The notes below the pieces were generated by a model that saw only the letters and a program-made list of their open reading frames with translations, had not been told where the DNA came from and made no database searches. Shown here one piece after another: positions 17,705-26,290 of a stretch of DNA of 41,872 nucleotides; the stretch's first letter is position 1, and each line of letters begins with the position of its first letter. The stretch lies in assembly GCA_001464625.1 (NCBI GenBank), contig LNFJ01000165.1, positions 1 to 41,872 on the forward strand, in the 5' to 3' direction. The position numbers and the translations under genes are program-made. The DNA comes from Bacteroidia bacterium Ga0077558 (GTDB taxonomy: Bacteria > Bacteroidota > Bacteroidia > Chitinophagales > Chitinophagaceae).

Positions 17705-18091
17705 ACAATAATTTTTTTGGATAAAGTAAATAATTGCTTTTGCACAAGGATTCGGGATTCCGATATAATTATTTTCAGAGGGGAGTATTATAATAAGCTA
17801 ACCCTATTGCTTACTCTTTCTTTTGACAATCAATAAGAAAGTATGATATGCAAAGAGATTACTCTAACAGTAAAGCATCTTACATAAACTGTCCATCAGG
17901 CAACAGTTCTATTGTTGGTTATTATAAAAGGGAATTGGTTTTTGTTTGCGGACTGCCTTTGCAGTTGTTACAAACTTTTAATTCAACGGGGACAGAAGTA
18001 GTATTAGATTCCTAAAATACATTTTTTTGATTACCTGCCAAACTACTGTTAAGCCCTGTGGATAAATAAAATCCATTCTCTTTTTACACTC
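17705..18091. other. 387-bp AT-rich gap between the two T9SS cargo genes
   Basis: No gene, RNA or strong terminator is visible. It presumably holds the promoter of the 703-residue gene on the minus strand, but no TAnnTTTG box is obvious. A 13-bp copy (CCTATTGCTTACT, 17803-17815) of the sequence at the stop codon of the upstream gene (18091-18103) is the only structure noticed. Confidence 0.5.
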
Positions 18092-20746
18092 CTATTGCTT
18101 ACTAAATCTAAACACCGCTTTACTCTCCGCAGTGGTAGCCATTATATAATAAAGACCGGTTGCTAAATCGGTCATATCCAGGGGGAATACTGTTGACCCT
18201 TCCGCAATATTTCTCTGGAAATATTTAACCAATTTGCCCGTAATATCATACACATTAAATTGTGCAGAAGCTGCTTTACCAGAGCTAATAGTAAGATATG
18301 CATAGCTCTGCACCGGGTTTGGTGCAATTGTAGTGATAAGTAATCCTTTACTATCACTAATAATAGCCACGATGTTCGAATAAGCAATGGCCCCATTTTG
18401 CCGGATGACTTTAATACGATATTGGTTTACCCCTTTAGAAAATATTAAATCCGTAAAATCATAATCTAATAGCGGGGTAGGATTTATTGATGCGATGGTT
18501 TGATAAATACCATTTCCGGTAGCCCGTTGCACTTCAAACTGGCTTACGCTATTTGTAGTAAAGACTTTCCAGCTGATACGGCTGGTATTATTTATTTTTT
18601 GAGCTTGGGCGATGATATTATAATCCACAGAAAGAACAGCTCCGTTGTTGGCAATTACAAAAGGGAACTCTGAAGTAGTACCATTAAAATAATTGATAGG
18701 TGCAGTTGGTGTAACAATAAAAGTACCCGGCACAAATGGAAAAGCGGCAGGTACCAGGTTTGTCTGGTGTATATTCCAAACGTTTCCAATGTTAACACCC
18801 ACCTCTGCAGGGCCTATATTACTATAAAAAGGCCCGCATTCTGTTGGAGGATTAAAAGTGTAGCCAAAACTTATAAAAGCAGAGGGTGCTGTTGCAGGTG
18901 TTGAAATATTCCATGACCTTAATACAGCTTGCGAACTATTATATATTGTCGGAGTAATCGGCTCAACTACTCTTGCTGAATAACTTGTTGTTGGTGTACT
19001 TTGTATGAACAAGGGGTTAATAGTACTAAGACCAATTGGAAATAATTTACCACTCAAACCAGATGCTACATTACTTAAAGACAGTTTACCAATACCATTT
19101 GTTCTTACATAGCTAGTAACGGTAGCATTACTGATAGTTTCTGTAACAGTTAAATCAAATGCTCCTAAATTTATCTGACTTGCATTAAGTAATGCAATAT
19201 TTCCTGTTACTGTCTTATTAGAACTCATCGTAACAAGAGTCGGCGTTCCAATTTCTAACCCTCCAATTGGAGGAACTATTAATGAACCTGTCCCGCCTAA
19301 TTCTGCGGTTGTTCCATTGATGATAAATTTTGCAATGCCAATTGAAGCTGCTTCAAAATCAATATTTCCTATTCCTCTAATGCCATTCCTGAATACTTTA
19401 TTCCCCGGATTCTGCCATCTTATAGTTGCATCGCCAGCACACTCAAAAACTCCATTAAATGTTGTTGGGTTATTACTTCCTACTAGCATAATAGTAGGTG
19501 CTGTTGCAGTAGTTCGAAATATAGGAATCGTTGTGGAATTTGCATTGGGAAAGAAAACAACATTGCTGGAAGAGAATCCTCCGTTAAGAGTATATTCAAG
19601 TATGGACTGATGCTGATAGATATAATTATTTGCATTTATGCTTACCCCCGCACCTGTAAGACCCGCAGCTGATATCCTTAGTATGCCGCCTGTTGCAATA
19701 CTAATAGTGGGGGTTCCCGTACCAAATAAAGGCGCACTAGAAGGAACAGCTAAATTAAAAACCCCACCGGTCTGAATATCCAAATCATCTCCTGCTCCAT
19801 CCTGAATTGTAATTGTGCCACCAGTATAATTTAATATTCCCCCACTTTGAATTACCACCTGATCTATAATAGGAAATGAATTAACAGTTACTGTATGTGT
19901 ATTTAAAATGGTTATAGTATTCGCATTAAAATCCGGAATAGCTGTAGCGGGCAGATAAGGTACTATCCCATCTGGTGATGATTCCCAGGTAGAAAGAATA
20001 TTCCAATCACCCGATTGAAAAGATCGAAAGAAATGAGTGCTTGCAGGAGTAAAGTTGGCAGTTAAAGTGAAATCATCAATACCTAAACCATCATCAGATC
20101 CAGAAGCATCCAGATCAATCCAACGTATAAAACAAGTTCTCCCTATAGGTATTGTTAAGCCAATAATAGTACCGCTTAGAACCGTTCTGTTACTAATTGC
20201 ATTTCCATCAAGAGCTCTTGGGACACCTGTAGTTTCAGGTGCTGTAAAATCCAACACATCAGCACTTATCCAATTGCCGTTATCAAGTCGATTTGCATTA
20301 AAACTATATTCAAAATCTAACATGTCAACTCTAGCAGCATTGCCTAAACGCCATTGTTCACCTGTGTAAGTAATAGTGATGCTGGTAATTACGCTACCAG
20401 TATTATTTGTAAACCAAAAGCCAAAAGAAGGAATTAAATTTCCCGATTGCAAACCACCAAGAGTTCTATCGGTAGCGGCAGTAGTTCCAAAGTTATAAGT
20501 GTCGCCATTTGTAGTAGAGCCATCATTTGCAGTGATAGTGGTATTTTGATTTGTACCATCTTCCAAAAAAAACCAGCCAGTTAGGCTTGGAATAATAATA
20601 CCTAAATCACCATCTGTTACACCAACTAAATCACCAGTACCTAAACTAGTAAAATCCTGATTGTATGTAGAAAGGATTAATGAATATTGACCTCTCAACG
20701 AAAAAAGTAAGAGGAAAAATATTGTTGTTATTAAAAACTTCCGCAT
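18092..20746 (-). CDS. T9SS-secreted protein with C-terminal sorting domain (884 aa)
   Basis: The start is ATG 20746 (MRKFLITTIFFLLLFSLRGQ), which opens a signal peptide; an in-frame ATG at 20770 would add eight residues before it. Residues about 20-250 form an N-terminal lectin-like or beta-sandwich region containing NQDFTSLGTG and DDGLGIDDFTLTANF. About 250-700 is repetitive, Thr/Gly/Asn-rich beta structure. A fibronectin-like part (about 720-800) precedes the type A sorting domain (about 805-884, LLITTIAPNPVQSYAYLTI...ATGLYYIMATTAESKAVFRFSKQ). The domain plan matches the 703-residue protein downstream on the same strand, so they may be related surface proteins. No enzymatic motif is recognised. 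Confidence 0.88.
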   Translation of the reverse strand: MRKFLITTIFFLLLFSLRGQYSLILSTYNQDFTSLGTGDLVGVTDGDLGIIIPSLTGWFFLEDGTNQNTTITANDGSTTNGDTYNFGTTAATDRTLGGLQSGNLIPSFGFWFTNNTGSVITSITITYTGEQWRLGNAARVDMLDFEYSFNANRLDNGNWISADVLDFTAPETTGVPRALDGNAISNRTVLSGTIIGLTIPIGRTCFIRWIDLDASGSDDGLGIDDFTLTANFTPASTHFFRSFQSGDWNILSTWESSPDGIVPYLPATAIPDFNANTITILNTHTVTVNSFPIIDQVVIQSGGILNYTGGTITIQDGAGDDLDIQTGGVFNLAVPSSAPLFGTGTPTISIATGGILRISAAGLTGAGVSINANNYIYQHQSILEYTLNGGFSSSNVVFFPNANSTTIPIFRTTATAPTIMLVGSNNPTTFNGVFECAGDATIRWQNPGNKVFRNGIRGIGNIDFEAASIGIAKFIINGTTAELGGTGSLIVPPIGGLEIGTPTLVTMSSNKTVTGNIALLNASQINLGAFDLTVTETISNATVTSYVRTNGIGKLSLSNVASGLSGKLFPIGLSTINPLFIQSTPTTSYSARVVEPITPTIYNSSQAVLRSWNISTPATAPSAFISFGYTFNPPTECGPFYSNIGPAEVGVNIGNVWNIHQTNLVPAAFPFVPGTFIVTPTAPINYFNGTTSEFPFVIANNGAVLSVDYNIIAQAQKINNTSRISWKVFTTNSVSQFEVQRATGNGIYQTIASINPTPLLDYDFTDLIFSKGVNQYRIKVIRQNGAIAYSNIVAIISDSKGLLITTIAPNPVQSYAYLTISSGKAASAQFNVYDITGKLVKYFQRNIAEGSTVFPLDMTDLATGLYYIMATTAESKAVFRFSKQ

Positions 20747-20908
20747 AGTTCCCGTTTTAAGATTAAACAACTAATCAAAACAGATACGATACCACGAAAG
20801 ATTTTTAAAGGATTGGAGTGCTATTGAACTTAGCTCTACGAATCTATGGGATTCTTAAATTAAGATGCAAAACGGCTGCAACTATTTATCCTCATTTTAA
20901 AATAATAC

Positions 20909-21310
20909 TCAAACCGTTTTTTGAGTCTGTGGCAGCTTCATATCAGGGAAAAGGGCGGATAATAAAAGCAGCAGGGAGGAAAGCATGACCAGATAGAGGC
21001 CGAGTTGTTTTTCCGGACACTCCCCGCCCTGGCAGGTGGAGATGACAAAAAAATTGCGGAGTGCCCAGCCGGTGTTGAGTGCAGTGACCATTAAATTTAA
21101 TCGCTTAGCCCATACCCGCTGTATGATGGTGCAAATAATAAAGAAGGCTGATAACAGCAAATGAAAATAGCCGGGTTTGCCAAAGTTGGTGCCCGTGGCA
21201 TCAACCCCACTTACGGTAATGTTTTTTGACTCAATAATTACCCAGGGTGTAAAACAGGAAATAATTAGTACTACTGCTGCTGCAAGGCCTATCCATTTTA
21301 TATACCGCAT
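20909..21310 (-). CDS. Small four-TM membrane protein of unknown function
   Basis: This is a 133-residue protein. The start is set at ATG 21310 (MRYIKWIGLAAAVVLIIS). The frame stays open to 21430, but that part overlaps the terminator of the upstream porin-like gene, so the shorter form is preferred. Hydrophobic segments lie at about 5-23, 48-66, 72-90 and 105-125. The loop after TM1 holds PWVIIESKNITVSGVDATG and the region before TM4 holds CQGGECPEKQLG with two Cys. I do not recognise a characterised family. Confidence 0.7.
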   Translation of the reverse strand: MRYIKWIGLAAAVVLIISCFTPWVIIESKNITVSGVDATGTNFGKPGYFHLLLSAFFIICTIIQRVWAKRLNLMVTALNTGWALRNFFVISTCQGGECPEKQLGLYLVMLSSLLLLLSALFPDMKLPQTQKTV

Positions 21311-21411
21311 AATTGTGTTTGCTATTGCGGTGCAAGATACTGAATTGAACGTTTTGCTACAAAGGATAGAAAGTGAGGAATACAGAGCGGAGACAAGGAA
21401 GATAGAAATAA

Positions 21412-21442
21412 AAAAAAGCCCCGGCTGCATATAGCAACCGGG
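21412..21442 (-). terminator. Terminator of the outer-membrane beta-barrel gene
   Basis: On the minus strand a 9-position stem (CCCGGTTGC / GCAGCCGGG, one mismatch) is followed by a run of T. It lies 31 bp past the stop of the beta-barrel gene. Confidence 0.8.
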
Positions 21443-21472
21443 AAGATATAATTTTAATTATTCTATTTTGTA

Positions 21473-22147
21473 TTATAACTTAATACCTACCGTTAAGCTC
21501 AATACACGGTGTTTATTATTATCATCAGCAGAACTGTTGGTGCCGCTTTGCAATTTGGCTAAACCTAAACCATAGTTGAGGGATAATACAATGTTTTTTG
21601 TTTCAACTCCTGCTGTGGCTCCTAAACCATAATCGAAACGCTTTATTATCCCGAAGCCGGCACCTTCTTCGTAATCTAATGTGGAGGGATCATCATCAGA
21701 AAATTCAATATTTCTTTCGCTGCTGAAAGCTATGTTGGCAAATTTACCGTCTACCCTGTTTTTTCCTGCTACGCCGATTGCTATGTAAGGACCTGCACCT
21801 GCAAAGAATTTAATGGGGCCGGGTGTTTTAAATACAATGTTGGCAGGTATCTCAACATACAACGGATTGGTGGTGGCTCTATAATAAGTAGGGTCTGTAG
21901 TAGCTCCATCCTGAGTTTTTGAACCTTTTCCTGTAAATAATACGCCGGGTTGAAAATATAAGAAGGGCAAAATTTTAATATTACCAATAAAGCCTACCTG
22001 GAAACTAGTAAGGGTTTTGTTCTCATCAATATCACCATCATTTGTAATACTTACATTAGCGAGATTAACACCAGCCCTTAAAATTTGCGACTGGGCAGAA
22101 AAAGTAATAAAGGAAAGCAAAAGAACTCCAAAGATTTTTGTTTTCAT
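21473..22147 (-). CDS. Outer-membrane beta-barrel (PorT-like) protein
   Basis: This is a 224-residue protein with signal peptide MKTKIFGVLLLSFITFSAQSQ. The rest alternates strands and turns typical of the small Bacteroidota OMP_b-brl_2 family. It has the opening LRAGVNLANVSI, a central FLYFQPGVLFTGKG strand, GPIKFFAGAGPYIAIG, and the last strand HRVLSLTVGIKL. An eight-strand outer-membrane barrel is expected; the role (transport, adhesion or structural) cannot be read. It is a single-gene unit with its own terminator. Confidence 0.85.
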   Translation of the reverse strand: MKTKIFGVLLLSFITFSAQSQILRAGVNLANVSITNDGDIDENKTLTSFQVGFIGNIKILPFLYFQPGVLFTGKGSKTQDGATTDPTYYRATTNPLYVEIPANIVFKTPGPIKFFAGAGPYIAIGVAGKNRVDGKFANIAFSSERNIEFSDDDPSTLDYEEGAGFGIIKRFDYGLGATAGVETKNIVLSLNYGLGLAKLQSGTNSSADDNNKHRVLSLTVGIKL

Positions 22148-22215
22148 AAATAGAAATTTGTTTAAAGGGGTTTTGCAAAAGTCTTGCCAAAACAGGTAAA
22201 GGGCTTTAAAGATTA

Positions 22216-22238
22216 GGAGTCAGTAAAAAGATGACTCC
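22216..22238. other. Perfect hairpin between the SDR and beta-barrel genes
   Basis: GGAGTCA / TGACTCC forms a 7-bp stem with a 9-nt A-rich loop, 49 bp after the SDR stop (minus strand). No clear T run follows in either direction. It could be a weak terminator of the SDR gene or a protein-binding site. Confidence 0.4.
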
Positions 22239-22286
22239 GTTATGACTACATTTCTACAAACTGAGTAAAATTGTCAACTATATAAC

Positions 22287-22976
22287 TTAGGAGTTACCAT
22301 ATATCTTTAATACCGGCTCCCGCAATGAAGCGGCCTCTTCTGTGCAATGAAAATATATAGCGGATGCTATGGCTTCTGGTTTTACCCATTTATTAAAATC
22401 TGCATCGGGCATTGACTTCCTGTTTTGCGGCGTATCAATAGTTGAAGGGACTACTATACTTGTAACAATATTTGTTCCTTTGGCTTCTTCGTTCATTAAT
22501 TCTGCCAGGCGAAACAGCAATGATTTGCTTAAGCCATAAGCTACCATGCCGTTGCTGTTTTTCATATCAAGCCCCGGCCGGGCACCAATTAAAAATATAC
22601 GACCATAGCCTTGTAGCATCATTTGTAAAAAAACAGGCCTGGCTACATTGTAAGCAGTTTCAAAATTTAACTGATATTGTTTCAACACATCTGCGGTTTT
22701 TGTATCGGCTATCTTGCCCATTGCAAAGCCACCAACGGTTAATACAGCTGCATCAATGTTTCCATGTTTTGCTGCTGCAAACTCAACAAACTGTCGGGCC
22801 TCTTCTTCTTTTGCTAAATCAACCATTGCGGTTTCAAGATTTTTTCCTTGTATAGCAATGCCGGTTGGATCGTTTGGAGCTAATGTAGATACAACCATAT
22901 AGCCTTCTACCATAAATTTTTTTACTACTGCTTGTCCTATGTTGCCGGATGCGCCGGTTACTATAATTGTCTTCAT
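22287..22976 (-). CDS. Short-chain dehydrogenase/reductase family protein, atypical active site
   Basis: This is a 229-residue Rossmann protein. The nucleotide-binding motif TGASGNIG (7-14) and the YxxxK pair (Y147, K151 in VAYGLSK) are present. The NNAG motif is replaced by VLTVGG, and the residues where the catalytic Ser normally sits (about 131-135, GARPG) hold no Ser. NAD(P)(H) binding is likely, while oxidoreductase activity is uncertain. It reads alone on the minus strand, downstream of the ilvE unit but separated from it by a terminator. Confidence 0.88.
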   Translation of the reverse strand: MKTIIVTGASGNIGQAVVKKFMVEGYMVVSTLAPNDPTGIAIQGKNLETAMVDLAKEEEARQFVEFAAAKHGNIDAAVLTVGGFAMGKIADTKTADVLKQYQLNFETAYNVARPVFLQMMLQGYGRIFLIGARPGLDMKNSNGMVAYGLSKSLLFRLAELMNEEAKGTNIVTSIVVPSTIDTPQNRKSMPDADFNKWVKPEAIASAIYFHCTEEAASLREPVLKIYGNS

Positions 22977-23060
22977 CAGTTAGTTTGAAAACGAATTTAC
23001 AGAAACAAAAGCTCATATCCCTTTGATATGCTAATAAAATCGACAAGCAAAGTGGCAACA

Positions 23061-23087
23061 AAAAAGCCGGCTATAATAACCGGCCTT
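23061..23087 (-). terminator. Terminator of the GNAT-ilvE unit
   Basis: GCCGG and CCGGC arms around an AT-rich loop, flanked by A-rich and T-rich sides, lie just past the ilvE stop. On the minus strand the stem is followed by TTTTTG. Confidence 0.8.
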
Positions 23088-23108
23088 TACTAACCCATAG
23101 TTCTATGT

Positions 23109-24173
23109 TTAAACTATATAATTCCATTCATGTACGTCCGCTTCTATACCAGTGCGAATGTTTTCTAATTTTGTTTTCAGTTTATTCAACAGGCTATCTT
23201 TATTATACCCGGGCAATTGATAGTCTATTCCGTTTATATTAATTGTTTGAATAGGTGCTACTACGGCTGCGGTGCCAGCACCAAATGCTTCTGTAATTGT
23301 TTTGTTGCGAAATGCTATGGCTAATTCCTCTACTGCAACGGGTCTTTCTTCTGTTTTATAACCCATATCATTTGCCAGAGCTAACAATGAATCTCTTGTT
23401 ACCCCATCTAAAATAGAATCTGATAAGAGTGGTGTGACTAATGTATCATCAATAACAAACATCACATTCATCATTCCTGATTCTTCGATGAATTTATTTT
23501 CTTTTGCATCTGTCCATAGTACTTGTTCGTACCCCTGCTCTCTTGCTAATTTAGTTGGATAGTATGCTCCGCCATAATTACCGCCACATTTTGCAAAACC
23601 AGTTCCTCCTTTGGCGGCCCGTATGTAATTAGTCTCTACTTTTACTTTTATTGGGTTAGCATATAATTCAGGAACAGGCCCACTAAAAATGATGAAGCGG
23701 TACTCTTCTGAAATTTTTACACCAAATCTTGCTTCACTTGCATATACAAATGGACGCAGATATAATGCAGCTCCTTTTTGTTTTGGCACCCATGCTTTAT
23801 CTGTATCCACTAATTTCAATAATCCTTCGGTAAATAATTCTTTGGACGGTGCAGCCATACATAACCGGTCGAGGGATTTTACAAAACGATCGTAATGCTT
23901 ATCAATGCGAAATATATTGATACGACCATCATCCATACGAAATGCTTTCATTCCTTCAAACACCGTTTGTCCGTAATGTAACGCCAATGTACTTGGACTT
24001 AAGGACAAATTGGCAAATGGCAATATCATAGGCTGCTGCCATTCACCATTAGTATAATCGCATAACAACATATGGTCGGAAGTGTATTTACCGAACTCCA
24101 GATTACTAAAATCAACTTCGGTAATAGTGGAGCGATGCACTCTTTTAACGGGGATCTCAGTAAGTAATTCCAT
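23109..24173 (-). CDS. ilvE: Branched-chain amino acid aminotransferase (group II)
   Basis: This fold-type IV PLP enzyme interconverts Leu, Ile and Val with their 2-oxo acids. Start ATG 24173 (MELLTEIPVKRV) gives 354 residues and a 4-nt gap after the GNAT stop; ATG 24194 would add seven residues and overlap that gene. Seen: HYGQTVFEGMKAFR, ALYLRPFVYASEARFGV, the catalytic Lys region GGNYGGAYYPTKLAREQGY, FIEESGMMNVMFV and the phosphate-binding DGVTRDSLL. All signature parts are intact. It lies downstream of the GNAT gene and diverges from the MocR regulator, which may control it. Confidence 0.96.
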   Translation of the reverse strand: MELLTEIPVKRVHRSTITEVDFSNLEFGKYTSDHMLLCDYTNGEWQQPMILPFANLSLSPSTLALHYGQTVFEGMKAFRMDDGRINIFRIDKHYDRFVKSLDRLCMAAPSKELFTEGLLKLVDTDKAWVPKQKGAALYLRPFVYASEARFGVKISEEYRFIIFSGPVPELYANPIKVKVETNYIRAAKGGTGFAKCGGNYGGAYYPTKLAREQGYEQVLWTDAKENKFIEESGMMNVMFVIDDTLVTPLLSDSILDGVTRDSLLALANDMGYKTEERPVAVEELAIAFRNKTITEAFGAGTAAVVAPIQTININGIDYQLPGYNKDSLLNKLKTKLENIRTGIEADVHEWNYIV

Positions 24174-24177
24174 ATTG

Positions 24178-24699
24178 TTAAATGTTAGTTTCATGAAAGA
24201 ATAGTTGACCGTAATTATTGGCAGCCTCGAGGGCAGGTTCAATATCAATTATCATTTTTACATTGGCCCTTTTATAAACACCTGCCTCCACTTCCACATG
24301 TTGAAAACCAATTTTCTCATACAACTTAATGGCATGTGCATTTTTCTTATTAGAGTATAGAATTACTTTTTTTGCTCCTAATTCTTTTGCCTTTTTAAAG
24401 CTTGCATAACTAATGGCTTCTGCAATTCCTTTTCTGCGAAAATTTTCATCTACGGCCATTTTTGTAAATTCGAAAGTTTCATTATCAAATTTTCTTAATC
24501 CAACAGTACCTGCCGGAATTCCATCATATAATGCCATCAAAATAGCACCACCGGGTTCCAGAATTGCTTTATCAGGATTGGTCAATACCCATTCATCTAC
24601 CGGTTCCATCTCAAATAATTCTTCTATCCATTGACGATTAAATTTTTCAAAATACGGTTGATGTTCTTTCCTGTATTCAACAATGGTGATTTTACTCAT
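24178..24699 (-). CDS. GNAT family N-acetyltransferase
   Basis: This is a protein of about 173 residues starting MSKITIVEYRKEHQ (ATG 24699; ATG 24711 adds four residues). The GNAT core is seen: FEFTKMAVDENFRRKGIAEAISYASF with the acetyl-CoA pyrophosphate loop (R-R-K-G-I-A), then AKKVILYSNKKNAHAIKLYEKIGFQHVEV. It should acetylate a small amine or a protein N-terminus; the substrate is unknown. It shares a promoter region with, and is transcribed ahead of, ilvE, 4 bp away, so a link to amino-acid metabolism is plausible. Confidence 0.93.
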   Translation of the reverse strand: MSKITIVEYRKEHQPYFEKFNRQWIEELFEMEPVDEWVLTNPDKAILEPGGAILMALYDGIPAGTVGLRKFDNETFEFTKMAVDENFRRKGIAEAISYASFKKAKELGAKKVILYSNKKNAHAIKLYEKIGFQHVEVEAGVYKRANVKMIIDIEPALEAANNYGQLFFHETNI

Positions 24700-24771
24700 G
24701 GTATGATTCAATTTTAATCTGACACTGCAAATATTTTACTATTTATGCATTTAAAACAGATTCAGTTATTG

Positions 24772-24779
24772 TAATTTTG
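24772..24779 (+). promoter_or_regulatory. -7 box upstream of the MocR regulator
   Basis: TAATTTTG fits TAnnTTTG and lies 66 bp before the regulator start, in the divergent gap to the GNAT gene. No clear -33 TTG is seen. Autoregulation from this gap is typical of MocR proteins. Confidence 0.5.
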
Positions 24780-24844
24780 ACTAGATCAGATTAAAGACGA
24801 GGCTCGAAATTCAAGTTCAGAGTTCATACTTTAAAGAGAGAATT

Positions 24845-26290
24845 ATGCGTAAACAAAACTTCAGCGCAGACGATCACTTGTATATGCAGGTAGCCGATGG
24901 TCTCGAAAAAATGATAAGCGAAGATGTATTGCGAATTGGCGATAAACTTCCTTCTGTTAGAGTATTGAGTGATGAATATGGTATTAGTATGGGCACCGCC
25001 TTTCAGGCCTATTATCATTTAGAAGGAAAAGGATTGATCGAATCAAGACCCAAGTCTGGTTACTATGTTCGTTTTAATAAGCACCGCTTTCCTGATCTGC
25101 CGAAAATGAATCAACCTACACCACTTTCGCATGATATAAGTGTAAAGGAAATGATCGCTTCTATTTATTCTGACATTGCCTCTCACAACGATAAGGTAAT
25201 CAACTTTGCATTGGCAGCACCGGATGCATCATTATTACCTACGGCAAAAATTAATAAGTCGATACTACAGGCGTTGCGCAATAGTAAAGACTCCTGCATT
25301 AGCTATGAACACACACAAGGCAATCTTGAATTGAGAAAACAAGTGGCCCGTTTATCTTTTAACTGGGGAGGAAAGGTAAAAGCGGATGATGTGGTAATAA
25401 CTGGTGGCTGTTTAGAAGCTATTACACTTTGTATAAAAGCCATTACCAAACCGGGAGATACAGTGGCAGTAGAATCACCGAACTACTTTGGTATATTCCA
25501 ATCATTAGAAAATATGGGCTTAAAGGTAGTAGAGATTCCTGCATCACCAGTTACAGGTCTTGATATTGATAGTTTGCAACAGGCCATTAAAAAAATCCCG
25601 ATTAAAGCCTGTGTGGTAATTCCCAACTTCAACAATCCTTTAGGCGGTTGCATGCCCGATGAAAACAAAAAAAAATTGGTTGAAATTATTACGAAGAGTA
25701 ATATTCCACTGATAGAAGATGATATTTATGGCGAATTGTATTTCGGGAAAAACCGCCCCCGTACTTGTAAATATTATGACACAAAAGGAATGGTGATGCA
25801 TTGCTCCTCCTTAAGTAAATCGTTGGCGCCGGGGTATCGGATTGGCTGGGTGATTCCCGGAAAATTTTTGGAACAGGTGAAACAGATAAAACGTATTCAC
25901 AATATCAGCTCCCCTACTCTTACACAAGCAGCTATTGCCCATTATCTGCAACATGGCCGGTATGAATATCATTTAAAAACTATTCGTAAAGCTTTGCATA
26001 CACAATGCCTTCGCTACCTGCAAGCTATTATTGATTATTTTCCTGAAGACACCAATGTATCAAGACCACATGGAGGATTTATTTTATGGGTGCAGCTAAA
26101 TAAAAAAATTAATACGTTCAAGCTGCGTATTGAAGCGATGAAGCACAACATTTCCATCGTTCCGGGAAAAATATTTTCTGCAAGTCATAATTATAACAAT
26201 TGCTTCCGACTCAGTTTTGCAAGACCCTGGGACGATGAAGCAGATTATGGAATGATGCTATTGGGGAAAATAATAAAAAAGATGTTATAG
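24845..26290 (+). CDS. MocR-type GntR regulator with aminotransferase-like domain
   Basis: This is a 481-residue protein. The GntR winged helix (about 10-76) reads YMQVADGLEKMISEDVLRIGDKLPSVR in parts, with SVRVLSDEYGISMGTAFQAY as the recognition region. A fold-type I aminotransferase-like domain (about 115-480) follows. The PLP-anchoring Lys is in SSLSKSLAPGYRIGW (K325), and EDDIYGELYF supplies the pyridine-binding Asp. MocR proteins use the domain to sense PLP or an amino compound. The divergent GNAT-ilvE unit and the convergent amino-acid permease are the natural targets, by inference. The gene overlaps the permease stop by 6 bp. Confidence 0.93.
   Translation: MRKQNFSADDHLYMQVADGLEKMISEDVLRIGDKLPSVRVLSDEYGISMGTAFQAYYHLEGKGLIESRPKSGYYVRFNKHRFPDLPKMNQPTPLSHDISVKEMIASIYSDIASHNDKVINFALAAPDASLLPTAKINKSILQALRNSKDSCISYEHTQGNLELRKQVARLSFNWGGKVKADDVVITGGCLEAITLCIKAITKPGDTVAVESPNYFGIFQSLENMGLKVVEIPASPVTGLDIDSLQQAIKKIPIKACVVIPNFNNPLGGCMPDENKKKLVEIITKSNIPLIEDDIYGELYFGKNRPRTCKYYDTKGMVMHCSSLSKSLAPGYRIGWVIPGKFLEQVKQIKRIHNISSPTLTQAAIAHYLQHGRYEYHLKTIRKALHTQCLRYLQAIIDYFPEDTNVSRPHGGFILWVQLNKKINTFKLRIEAMKHNISIVPGKIFSASHNYNNCFRLSFARPWDDEADYGMMLLGKIIKKML

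Noticed and set aside
21311..21430. N-terminal extension of the small membrane protein
   Set aside because: It overlaps the terminator of the upstream beta-barrel gene; ATG 21310 starts at the first TM helix.
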